From positions 1 through 35,236 of the forward strand of contig CACYCL010000024.1 in assembly GCA_902772905.1 (NCBI GenBank): DNA of 35,236 nt, given 5' to 3'. Source of the stretch: an uncultured bacterium (GTDB taxonomy: Bacteria; Verrucomicrobiota; Kiritimatiellia; RFP12; UBA1067). Each line of letters begins with the position of its first letter. The stretch's first letter is position 1. Below, in pieces: positions 16,743 through 24,294 of this stretch. The translations under genes and the position numbers were made by a program. The notes beneath the pieces are model-generated. The model saw only the letters and a list, made by a program, of their open reading frames with translations, searched no databases and was not told the origin of the DNA.

Positions 16743-17184
16743 GCGCAGCCCTCCTTTCGGCGATGCCGAGCACCCACCATACCGCAAAAGCCGTCGCAAC
16801 GCCAATCGGCAGCGCAACAAGTATGCGCACAAAAACGCCGCCGCCAAGCCCGCCCGTCCACGCTGACAGCCACACCTGATACGCCGGGAACGTCAACAGC
16901 GCGGCGGCACGCGGCAGATCCGCCCGCCGCGCAAACACCACCGCGAGCATGAAGAAGCTGACGCTGGTCATCGGCGGCAAAGACGAAAGCGCATCCTCCA
17001 TGCCGCCACCGGCAGCGGCGAATAGCATCGCACCGGCCAGCGGCAGACGAACTGCGAAAAACTGTGCGGACGTCAAAAGCACCGGGAACCCTATTCCAAG
17101 CGCTTTCGGCATAAGCTCCTCTGCGCCTGCCCCAATGCACAGCACAACGAGCCCGAAAAGCAGATCTAGCAAACTATTTCGCAC
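16726..17184 (-). CDS. mreD: MreD, elongasome membrane protein
   Basis: 152 residues with about five hydrophobic helices (LLDLLFGLVVLCIGAG, FPVLLTSAQFFAV, SFFMLAVVFARR, VFVRILVALPIGVATAFAVWW) and no catalytic motif, like MreD elsewhere. MreD has low sequence conservation, so the call rests mostly on size, topology and its place between mreC and mrdA. The GTG at 17184 overlaps mreC by 11 bases; GGAGGA lies upstream at a rather long distance. Starting earlier would add a Cys/Arg-rich stretch read inside mreC, which is unlikely. Confidence 0.85.
   Translation of the reverse strand: MRNSLLDLLFGLVVLCIGAGAEELMPKALGIGFPVLLTSAQFFAVRLPLAGAMLFAAAGGGMEDALSSLPPMTSVSFFMLAVVFARRADLPRAAALLTFPAYQVWLSAWTGGLGGGVFVRILVALPIGVATAFAVWWVLGIAERRAALGEQG
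16750..16757 (-). promoter_or_regulatory. Strong RBS that fixes the TTG start of mrdA
   Basis: AAAGGAGG on the minus strand, inside the end of mreD, lies seven bases before TTG at 16742. No ATG or GTG in the right frame sits at a suitable distance, so the rare TTG is the best start. Confidence 0.8.
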
Positions 17185-17962
17185 AGCGTATGAACACGTC
17201 CTCCAACGTAGAATAGTCGACTGACGGCAGCACTTCGCCCTCAAGGGCCAGCCCGTCGGAATCGCAGCGGACGCGGATCAGCGTCCCAACCTCTATGCCT
17301 CGTGGGAACACCCCTCCCCGGCCCGAAGTCAATACACGCGAGCGCGGCGGAACGTCAGCATCGCCCATCAGGTGCTTCAGCACAAGCACATCATCGTCGC
17401 CGCCGGAGAGAATGCCGCGCAAGCCGCCGGATTCGGTCTCTATCTCACATGCCGCCTTGACGGTTCCCTCGGTCACAAGCGCAATCTCAGCGGTGTGCGG
17501 CGTCACGTCCGAAACGCGTCCGACAAGCCCATCGGGCGAGACCACCACCGCCCCCTTGACCACGCCGGCCATAGACCCTTTGTCCACTCGTATGCGGTTG
17601 CCTATTCCAGCCGCGCCTCCGCCGGACGACAGCACTCCAGCCGCCAACCAGCGGCCTGGCGCTCTAGTTGCATAGCCAAGCGCATCCCTCAGCCGCGCGT
17701 TCTCGTCTTCAAGCCGTTCGACCTCTCCACGGAGGATTGCAAGGGACGCAACTTCGCGCCTGAGGCGTACGTTCTCCGCCATTGCTGACGAACCTCGGAA
17801 AAGACCAACCACACGCGTCCACACCCGACGCGAAAACGCCTGTTTGGCACGTTCCGCCGGATAGACAGCCTCCACCGCCGCAGAACGCCAACAGACCAGA
17901 ACGGCCGTTATTGACGCCGCCAATGCAATTGCCGCGTATGTTCCGTTCGTTCCTGCCTTCAC
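17174..17962 (-). CDS. mreC: MreC, rod-shape-determining periplasmic protein
   Basis: 262 residues. An N-terminal membrane helix (about 8-25) is followed by a coiled coil at about 60-92 (ENVRLRREVASLAILRGEVERLEDENARLRDAL). The MreC beta domain contains GIGNRIRVDKGSMAGVVKGAVVVSPDGLVGRV, VLTSGRGGVFPRGIEVGTLI and the terminal DYSTLEDVFI. MreC links MreB filaments to PBP2 and MreD in the periplasm and activates PBP2. The start is a GTG overlapping the mreB stop (GTGA), so translation is coupled. Confidence 0.96.
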   Translation of the reverse strand: MKAGTNGTYAAIALAASITAVLVCWRSAAVEAVYPAERAKQAFSRRVWTRVVGLFRGSSAMAENVRLRREVASLAILRGEVERLEDENARLRDALGYATRAPGRWLAAGVLSSGGGAAGIGNRIRVDKGSMAGVVKGAVVVSPDGLVGRVSDVTPHTAEIALVTEGTVKAACEIETESGGLRGILSGGDDDVLVLKHLMGDADVPPRSRVLTSGRGGVFPRGIEVGTLIRVRCDSDGLALEGEVLPSVDYSTLEDVFIRCAK

Positions 17963-19002
17963 GAAGCCCGCCTGTTGCGGGCGAGGAAGTCGAGTTCGTT
18001 CATGACGACACCTGTGCCCTCGGCAACAGCCGAAAGCGGATCATCGGCCACAACGACGGGCAGCCCCGTCTGAGCCGCGAGGAGCTTGTCGAGACCCGCG
18101 AGCTGGGAGCTGCCCCCAGACAGCACAAGACCGCGATCTACAAGGTCAGCAGCTAATTCCGGCTCGCAGCGGTCGAGCGTGGTGCGAACGGCATCCACGA
18201 TCAACGCAACCGGATCCTTTAGTGCGTCCCTTATCTCCTCGGAGGTTATCGTCAAAGTCTTCGGCAACCCCGCCACTATGTCCCTGCCGCGCACCTCGAG
18301 CGTCTTCTCCTCGCCCGTTGGGTACGCGCTGCCTATCTTTATCTTGATCTCTTCCGCCGTACGTTCGCCAATGAGAAGGTTGTATACGCGCTTCATGTGG
18401 CTCATAATCGCATCATCCATCGCATCGCCGCCAGCCTGCCTGGCCGAATAGCTGTGCACAATGCCAGCGAGGGATATGATCGCCACCTCGCACGTACCGC
18501 CGCCAATGTCGACGATCATGGAGCCAGCCGGTTCGGACACCGGGAGGCCGACGCCGATCGCCGCGGCCATAGGCTCCTCTATGAGGAACACCTCGCCTGC
18601 GCCAGCAGCATGGGCAGCATCCTCAACGGCGCGTTTTTCCACTTCGGTTATGCCGGATGGAACTGCGATGACCATACGCGGCTTGGCATATTTTGAGTAA
18701 AAGCGCGGCGGACAAACCTTCTCGATGAAACTTCTGATCATCGCCTCGGTGATGTCGAAATCGGCTATCACGCCCGATTTCATAGGGCGAATGGCTACGA
18801 TGTTGCCAGGAGTTCTGCCAAGCATGCGCTTAGCCTCTTCGCCGACGGCCATAACGCGCTTGGAGCCGGCCTGAATAGCGACAACCGACGGTTCGCGGAG
18901 CACGACGCCGCGATCTTTTACGTAAACAAGCGAGTTAGCGGTACCGAGATCGATACCGATATCCGTGGAAAAGAACGACTTTAGTTTTCCAAGCATCGCC
19001 AT
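17959..19002 (-). CDS. mreB: MreB, actin-like cell-shape protein
   Basis: 347 residues forming an ATP-binding, membrane-associated filament that guides side-wall synthesis. The actin-fold signatures are intact: IGIDLGTANSLVYVKDRGV (phosphate 1), IVDIGGGTCEVAIISLAG (phosphate 2), the IEEPMAAAIGVGLPV connector and VLSGGSSQLAGLDKLLA (adenosine). The N-terminus MAMLGKLKSFF can form the amphipathic membrane-binding helix. ATG 19002 is chosen because AAGG lies five bases upstream; ATG 18996 is possible. It heads an eight-gene envelope operon and has its own consensus-like promoter, unlike the leaderless operons nearby. Confidence 0.98.
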   Translation of the reverse strand: MAMLGKLKSFFSTDIGIDLGTANSLVYVKDRGVVLREPSVVAIQAGSKRVMAVGEEAKRMLGRTPGNIVAIRPMKSGVIADFDITEAMIRSFIEKVCPPRFYSKYAKPRMVIAVPSGITEVEKRAVEDAAHAAGAGEVFLIEEPMAAAIGVGLPVSEPAGSMIVDIGGGTCEVAIISLAGIVHSYSARQAGGDAMDDAIMSHMKRVYNLLIGERTAEEIKIKIGSAYPTGEEKTLEVRGRDIVAGLPKTLTITSEEIRDALKDPVALIVDAVRTTLDRCEPELAADLVDRGLVLSGGSSQLAGLDKLLAAQTGLPVVVADDPLSAVAEGTGVVMNELDFLARNRRAS

Positions 19003-19031
19003 TAACACCTTACAATTTGAGTTTGGAGTGT

Positions 19032-19060
19032 ATTTTATCGTAAAACTCGGCGTGGGTCAA
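19032..19060 (-). promoter_or_regulatory. Sigma-70 promoter of the mreB-lpxK operon
   Basis: -35 TTGACC (19055-19060), a 17-base spacer and -10 TAAAAT (19032-19037) on the minus strand. The predicted start site leaves a leader of about 23 bases containing the AAGG ribosome-binding site before ATG 19002. It is the best -35/-10 pair in the window. Confidence 0.87.
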
Positions 19061-19073
19061 GAGCGTACTTGAA

Positions 19074-19106
19074 AAATTTTTCGGCCGAAACGCCTCGCCA
19101 TGCGAG
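19074..19106 (-). terminator. Possible terminator after dapF
   Basis: Downstream of dapF the minus strand has a hairpin CTCGC-ATG-GCGAG (19094-19106), the palindrome TTTCGGCCGAAA and then AATTTTT. The hairpin is short and not directly joined to the T-run, so termination here is plausible but weak. It sits just upstream of the mreB promoter. Confidence 0.35.
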
Positions 19107-19147
19107 TCGCGTTTATGTCGCTCATCACGTCGTCGAGCCGATTGAGA

Positions 19148-19921
19148 TCAATCCCGATACATGCCGTCGAATACCCTCTTGACTGGTCCCGTAAGTGTAA
19201 TGACGCTGAAGCGATTGCCATCGAATTCGCCGCCCACCACAAGTTCGTAGCCTAGCGATGTCACTACGCGAACAGGGAATGACAGTCCATGCTGCGCAAC
19301 GCCCACAAGCGCCGCAGCCACCGAGCCGGTGCCGCATGCGCCGGTCTCGGCCTCTACGCCACGCTCATAGGTACGTATCGAAAGTTCGCTCGGTGGATTG
19401 TAGGCGACGAAATCAACGTTAGTGCCGTCTGGGGCGTATTCCCCGGAAAAGCGAATGCGTCGTCCTTCACCCTCGACATCAACGGACTTGAGATCGTCCA
19501 CCGGCACTATGGCATGCGGCACGCCGGAGTTGACGAAGTTGTCCCTTACATCCCTCGGATCAGGCAAGGATATCTTCACTGTACCAGGCGCGACAATCTC
19601 CGCCTCCACATCACCTGCACGTGTCTCGAACCGCATCCTGTCGCACTTCGCAGCGCCTATCTCGCGCGCAAACGCCGCAACGCACCGCGCCCCGTTTCCG
19701 CACATGTCAGCCTCGGAGCCATCTGGATTGAAGAAACGCATTTTGAAGTCGGCTCGGCTTGACGACTGCACAAGAATCACGCCCTCGCATCCGATTCCGA
19801 CGCCGCGCGGCGCAATCTTCGCGATGCACCGTCCGCTCTCGGCCGGAAACGTCCCGTCCCGGTCGTCAATCATAACGAAGTCGTTCCCGGCTCTGTGCAT
19901 CTTGACGAACGGTATCTGCAT
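19148..19921 (-). CDS. dapF: Diaminopimelate epimerase
   Basis: Converts LL- to meso-diaminopimelate, the direct precursor of lysine and of the peptidoglycan cross-linking residue. 257 residues, near the family norm of about 275. The two catalytic cysteines are present: C74 in ADMCGNGARC and C196 in TGACGTGS. MHRAGNDFVMIDDRDG at the N-terminus and FFNPDGSEADM are also typical. The usual G-A-D-G segment reads GCEGVILVQ here, a mild deviation. The ATG at 19921 overlaps the protease stop (TGATG), so translation is coupled. Being next to Prc and just upstream of the mre operon places it among cell-wall genes. Confidence 0.96.
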   Translation of the reverse strand: MQIPFVKMHRAGNDFVMIDDRDGTFPAESGRCIAKIAPRGVGIGCEGVILVQSSSRADFKMRFFNPDGSEADMCGNGARCVAAFAREIGAAKCDRMRFETRAGDVEAEIVAPGTVKISLPDPRDVRDNFVNSGVPHAIVPVDDLKSVDVEGEGRRIRFSGEYAPDGTNVDFVAYNPPSELSIRTYERGVEAETGACGTGSVAAALVGVAQHGLSFPVRVVTSLGYELVVGGEFDGNRFSVITLTGPVKRVFDGMYRD

Positions 19922-21975
19922 CAGAACCACCAAGCCTTCTGTTCGGGAACCTCCGCGCCACCGGTGAACCGAATGAGATCCATAAGCACGTTGAAGCCCT
20001 CATCAAGAACGACGTCGTCCTTCTTCGGTTCATTGCGGCGCCGGCGTTTCTTTTTCTTCTTCTCGTCCGATTCGTCGTCAGCGTCGTCAACGTCGTCCAG
20101 TTCACGCAACTCGCGGTCGGCAGCCATCTGCGCCTTGCGCGTCTCGTATTCGAGCGACACGTCCACGCGCTCGGAAATGGCCTTCATGCCCTTTACGTTA
20201 TCCACATGGCGACGGAAGCGTTCGTTGTCAGAGGTGCGCGCGGATGAAAGCTCCTTCAGCACCGGCACGTACTTCTGCAGGTTCCACGAAGGGCGATACT
20301 CCGAAGGAAGTATGCAGCTGAACGGCAGCGCATACGTGAGCTTGTCTTCTCCGATGTCGAGGGAGTCGAGGAGCGAAGGCAGATGCACATCCGCCTCTAC
20401 GCCCTCAACCTGCGTGGAGCGTCCGTTTATGCGGTAGAACCGCGCCGTAGTTATCTTCATCGAGCCGTACTTCTCTGGCCCCATGCCAAGTACCGTCTGA
20501 ACTGTACCCTTGCCGTGCGTTCGCACGTCGCCCAGCACGATTGCGCGTCCGGTGTCTCGCAGATGCCCTGCGACAATCTCCGACGCGCTGGCGCTGGCGC
20601 GATCAGTCATCACGACTACCGGCTTCTTGAACGCAATCGGATTGCCCGGTGGAATCGGCAGGCAGCCTACGGTACGCACGTCGCGTATCTGAACAACCGG
20701 GCCAGACTGCACGAACAGCGCCGAAAGCATGACAGCCTCACGCAGCGAACCGCCGCCATCACCGCGCAGGTCGAGCACCAGCCCTTCCACGCCCTGGGCG
20801 TTGAAGTCGCAGAGGTAGCGCGCCACGTCCATGGAGCAGCTGCGGAATCCGCTTTCCGACGGTTTCTTGTCCATTGTGCCGTAGAAGCTCGGCAGATACA
20901 CGTAGCCCAGCTTGCGAGTGATCCCCGCGAGCGTTACGCGCTCCACACGCCCAGTCGCAGCCTGGTCTTCTAGCTTTATCTCGTCGCGCTCTAGTTCGAT
21001 GAGCTTCTTCGTGCCGCCTGTCGGGTCGCTGCGCGGCACGATCTGCAGCGTCACGCGCGTGCCCTTCGGCCCGCGAATCTTCTTTATGGACTTCTTCATC
21101 GGCTGCCACATCACGTCTTCCATCTCGCCGTCGCCCTGCCTCACGCCGACAATCTTGTCGCCCTCATTGATGCGCCCGTCGCGGTCGATGGGGCCGCCGG
21201 GCATTATCTCGACTATCTTGAGCGCGCCGTCATCCATGGACAGCACAGCGCCGACACCGCAGAGCGTAAGGTTCATTTCCATGTCGAAGTCCTCCTTCGA
21301 CGCCGGGGACATGTATTCGGTGTGCGGGTCATACGCACGGCAGATGGCTGAAAGATAATGCTGCAGCACCGCCTCTTCGTCCGGCTCGGTCAGCACCGTC
21401 ACATACTGGCGGTACTTCTTTATGAGATCGGTAGCGGCGTCAAGCCTGTTGGTGGACTTATCGAGATCGTGGTTTATTTTCATCACGAGGACTTCGTTCT
21501 TTAGTCGCCGCCTCCAATGGTCCTCTGCCTCGTCCTTGTCGGCGGGCCACGGCGCGTCCTTGCGCTTGATGCGGTAGGTCTCGTTCGTGGAGAAGTCCCA
21601 CTCGGCGCTGGCGAGCAAGTTCGTGGCGAAGTTGACGCGCTCGTGCAAACGCTCGACATAGAGCGAATACACGTCAAAGCCAAAGCTCACGTCGCCTGCG
21701 CGGATTTCGTCGTCTATCGTCTTCTCGTGCGCAGAAAGGCGCTCAAGGTCGCTTTTGAGGAATACCGAATGATCGAAGTCGTAGAACGTGACGAGATTGG
21801 TCCACGCGCGCTGCGATATCTCGTCGTTCAGGCGCTGCTGGAGCACATGGTACTTTGGCAGCATGTCGCCAAGCCTGCGTGCGATGTTTCCATAGTAGCT
21901 GCGCGGCTCTACCGCGCCAGGCGCCGCAAGCGCCACAAGCGCCGCCGCAACGGCAGAAAGTGCTGTTTCTCTCAT
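19921..21975 (-). CDS. prc: Prc/Tsp-type C-terminal processing protease (S41)
   Basis: 684 residues. A signal peptide (about 1-22, ending ALAAPG) is followed by a long helical N-domain (about 25-215) as in E. coli Prc (682 residues). The PDZ domain lies at about 230-330 (CGVGAVLSMDDGALKIVEIMPGGPIDRDGRINEGDKIVGV). The S41 catalytic core carries S463 in DRASASASEIVAG and K489 in THGKGTVQ. Such proteases trim periplasmic proteins, including PBP precursors and murein hydrolases, which fits its position among cell-wall genes. Near the C-terminus an acidic run (DDVDDADDESDE) is followed directly by a basic run (KKKKKRRRR). ATG 21975 is chosen for GGAGG a few bases upstream and the signal peptide that follows. 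Confidence 0.94.
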   Translation of the reverse strand: MRETALSAVAAALVALAAPGAVEPRSYYGNIARRLGDMLPKYHVLQQRLNDEISQRAWTNLVTFYDFDHSVFLKSDLERLSAHEKTIDDEIRAGDVSFGFDVYSLYVERLHERVNFATNLLASAEWDFSTNETYRIKRKDAPWPADKDEAEDHWRRRLKNEVLVMKINHDLDKSTNRLDAATDLIKKYRQYVTVLTEPDEEAVLQHYLSAICRAYDPHTEYMSPASKEDFDMEMNLTLCGVGAVLSMDDGALKIVEIMPGGPIDRDGRINEGDKIVGVRQGDGEMEDVMWQPMKKSIKKIRGPKGTRVTLQIVPRSDPTGGTKKLIELERDEIKLEDQAATGRVERVTLAGITRKLGYVYLPSFYGTMDKKPSESGFRSCSMDVARYLCDFNAQGVEGLVLDLRGDGGGSLREAVMLSALFVQSGPVVQIRDVRTVGCLPIPPGNPIAFKKPVVVMTDRASASASEIVAGHLRDTGRAIVLGDVRTHGKGTVQTVLGMGPEKYGSMKITTARFYRINGRSTQVEGVEADVHLPSLLDSLDIGEDKLTYALPFSCILPSEYRPSWNLQKYVPVLKELSSARTSDNERFRRHVDNVKGMKAISERVDVSLEYETRKAQMAADRELRELDDVDDADDESDEKKKKKRRRRNEPKKDDVVLDEGFNVLMDLIRFTGGAEVPEQKAWWF

Positions 21976-21988
21976 GTGATCCTCCAAC

Positions 21989-22660
21989 TTACATGTTTTC
22001 CATAAGTCTAACAAGCCTCTCCAGTTCTGCAGGAGGTATAACCACCCGGTCAGACGCGAAGCTTTCCCTCAGCTCCGAGGCGTTCATTACTATCGTGCCC
22101 TTGATGTTTGCACGGCGCGCCGTGAAAGTGTCGGACGCAAATGCCAGCACCGGCGTGACATCGCCCTTCCATCCGGCATCCGCAAGACCGGCCTTGACAA
22201 ACGCCGCCTCGCGGCTCGCCTGTGCAAGCGGAGAGCGATCAGGGAGCTGGCCGTCCAACAGAATGCGCCCCTCCTCGACGGTCACAGCGCCTCGCCAGAA
22301 CTTCGTCTCCACCGAGAACACTCCGCCAGGGCCAACAACGACATGATCCACATGCTTGCCGCGCGCAACGAAGTCGTTGAACACATGGTACGCATCTGGC
22401 AGCGTCTTCAGTATCTCCGACACGCGCTCCTCTCCGCGCGCGCCCTTGAAGAACCTCTCCACGCGCCTGAGACCCTGCACGAGGCTCCAGATGACCCACA
22501 GCAGCGAAGCCACAAAGAGCGAAGCTGCCGTCAGAGGCTGCACGAAGAACAGCGCAGCCGCGAATCCGGCCGCGAACACGCCGAGGAAGAGCGGCCACAG
22601 CCCAACGACCGTGCCCTTGACCCTTGCCCATTCACCGGCCACTCCATGTATATATGCCAT
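21989..22660 (-). CDS. Membrane-anchored NERD-domain (nuclease-related) protein
   Basis: 223 residues. Two hydrophobic helices at about 19-40 and 45-62 precede a NERD domain at about 73-180. It begins GARGEERVSEILKTLPDAYHVFND and contains D105 in HVDHVVVGPGGVFSVETKFW with E118 and K120, the D...ExK pattern of restriction-endonuclease-like folds. NERD proteins are predicted nucleases of mostly unknown role, sometimes found in plasmids and defence loci. Here the gene sits two bases after dxs and 13 before prc in a housekeeping operon. It lacks a clear Shine-Dalgarno sequence, so translation is probably coupled to dxs. Substrate and role unknown. Confidence 0.82.
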   Translation of the reverse strand: MAYIHGVAGEWARVKGTVVGLWPLFLGVFAAGFAAALFFVQPLTAASLFVASLLWVIWSLVQGLRRVERFFKGARGEERVSEILKTLPDAYHVFNDFVARGKHVDHVVVGPGGVFSVETKFWRGAVTVEEGRILLDGQLPDRSPLAQASREAAFVKAGLADAGWKGDVTPVLAFASDTFTARRANIKGTIVMNASELRESFASDRVVIPPAELERLVRLMENM

Positions 22661-22662
22661 AA

Positions 22663-24294
22663 TTACGAGTTGAAGATTGATGGTTGATGAAGTGAGAATT
22701 CCATTATGCGCGCAACTATAGAGTCCGCATCCAGCCCGTACCGCTTTTCCAGATCGGCGGGCGAACCATGCGGTATGAATGCGTCAGGCCAGCCAAATCG
22801 CATATCCGCGCCGATCAACTCGCCGAACCCACCGGCAAGCGCGGCGTTTTCAAGCGTCGCAACCGCCATTCCGGCGGCACGCTGACGTGCCAGCAGCTCC
22901 GAATCGAACGGCTTGAGATACCGCGCATGCACCACCTCGCACTGCAATGACGGCGACGCTGCCGCAAGGATGTCCGCGACCGCCTGAGCCTTCCAGAGCC
23001 AGTCGCCCGTAGCCCAGATGGCAACATGCGGTTTGCGGACGTCGGAACGCGCCTCGGCGCACACGGCCTGAATGCTGCCACGCGGATATCGTATGACTGT
23101 CGGTCCATTGCGATTCATCGCCTCGTCAAGCAGCGCGCGCATATCCGACTCGTCCCTCGGCTGGCAAATGGTCAGGTTCGGAAGACACCTCAGCATCGCA
23201 AAATCGTACAAACCCTGGTGCGTCGCACCGTCCGCGCCTACTATGCCAGCGCGATCAACGCAGAAAACAACTGGCAGATTCGGCAAACACACGTCGTGCA
23301 TGACTTGATCCACGGAGCGCTGCAGGAATGTCGAATACACTGCGACAACAGGCCGCATCCCTCCCGCCGCAAGCCCTGCAGCGAACGCAACCATGTGCCC
23401 TTCGGATATGCCAACGTCATAGAATCGCCGGGGAAACTCCTTGGCAAACCCAGCAAGACCCGTTCCATCCTTCATGGCCGCCGTCAAGGCAACAATCCGT
23501 CCGTCTCTGCGCGCCATGTCGCAAAGCGCATCGCCGAAGGCTCCGCTCCAGCTTTTCGCCGTGTCTCCGCAACTGCCGTTTGAAGGCGAAACGCCATGAT
23601 ACGCCGTTGGGTCGCGCTCCGCTGGCTCGTAGCCCTTTCCTTTTTTCGTCACAACGTGCACAATCACGCTGCGCTGGTCATCCCTGGCGGAGACGAACGC
23701 CTCCTTGAGCTGCCGCAGGTCGTGGCCGTCAACGGGGCCTATGTACCTAAGGCCGAAAAGTTCGTTGCGCTGAAGGTTCGAGATAAGCGCGCTGAGCATG
23801 CTTGAGACGCTGCCTACCGGTCGCGATATGCTCATCTCGTTGTCGTTCAGAACCACGACTAGCTTCTTCGTCGCGCCAGAGAGGTTGTTTATCGCCTCGA
23901 AAGCCGTGCCATTCGCAAGCGACGCATCGCCGATAACTGCTACGACATGCTCGTCTCCGCCATGCGCGTCGCGTGCGGCGGCAAGTCCCGCCGCAACCGA
24001 TATCGACACGCCCGCATGGCCCGCTACCGCCGCATCTGCCCGGCTTTCCGCAGGACAAGGAAACGGCCCAAGCCCGTCCATAGTGCGCAGAGTGTCGAAC
24101 TGCGCATCGCGCCCTGTCAGTATCTTCCATGCATACGCCTGATGCCCAACGTCCCAGACGACGCGATCGCTCTCCGGATTGAATACATCCGCAAGCGCCA
24201 TTGCAATTTCCACCGCACCTAGCGACGACGCAAGATGCCCGCCGTTTCTAAGTACAACGTCAATGATTCTGCCACGTATCTGCTCTGCCGTCAT
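22663..24294 (-). CDS. dxs: 1-deoxy-D-xylulose-5-phosphate synthase, compact form
   Basis: Thiamine-diphosphate enzyme joining pyruvate and glyceraldehyde-3-phosphate, the first step of the MEP isoprenoid pathway. Present are GGHLASSLG (catalytic His), WDVGHQAY, NDNEMSIS, YIGPVDGHD, KKGKGYEPAERDP and YSTFLQRSVDQV. Also present are VDRAGIVGADGATHQG and the catalytic glutamate in ISEGH. The 543 residues are about 75 short of E. coli Dxs (620). The N-terminal helix region is missing, and about 37 residues are absent between NDNEMSIS and YIGPVDGHD, a segment that is flexible in known structures. The TPP motif reads GDA where GDG is usual, and SEGH replaces AEQH. ATG 24294 overlaps the preceding stop (ATGA). 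The key residues suggest it is active. Confidence 0.94.
   Translation of the reverse strand: MTAEQIRGRIIDVVLRNGGHLASSLGAVEIAMALADVFNPESDRVVWDVGHQAYAWKILTGRDAQFDTLRTMDGLGPFPCPAESRADAAVAGHAGVSISVAAGLAAARDAHGGDEHVVAVIGDASLANGTAFEAINNLSGATKKLVVVLNDNEMSISRPVGSVSSMLSALISNLQRNELFGLRYIGPVDGHDLRQLKEAFVSARDDQRSVIVHVVTKKGKGYEPAERDPTAYHGVSPSNGSCGDTAKSWSGAFGDALCDMARRDGRIVALTAAMKDGTGLAGFAKEFPRRFYDVGISEGHMVAFAAGLAAGGMRPVVAVYSTFLQRSVDQVMHDVCLPNLPVVFCVDRAGIVGADGATHQGLYDFAMLRCLPNLTICQPRDESDMRALLDEAMNRNGPTVIRYPRGSIQAVCAEARSDVRKPHVAIWATGDWLWKAQAVADILAAASPSLQCEVVHARYLKPFDSELLARQRAAGMAVATLENAALAGGFGELIGADMRFGWPDAFIPHGSPADLEKRYGLDADSIVARIMEFSLHQPSIFNS

Noticed and set aside
16743-16847. A PBP2 start upstream of the TTG
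   Set aside because: It would add a Cys/Arg/Leu-rich stretch deep inside mreD with no ribosome-binding site, whereas the TTG has AAAGGAGG seven bases away.
21989-22660. Defence system centred on the NERD protein
   Set aside because: Its neighbours are dxs, prc and dapF, and no other defence-type gene, integrase or transposase is in the window.
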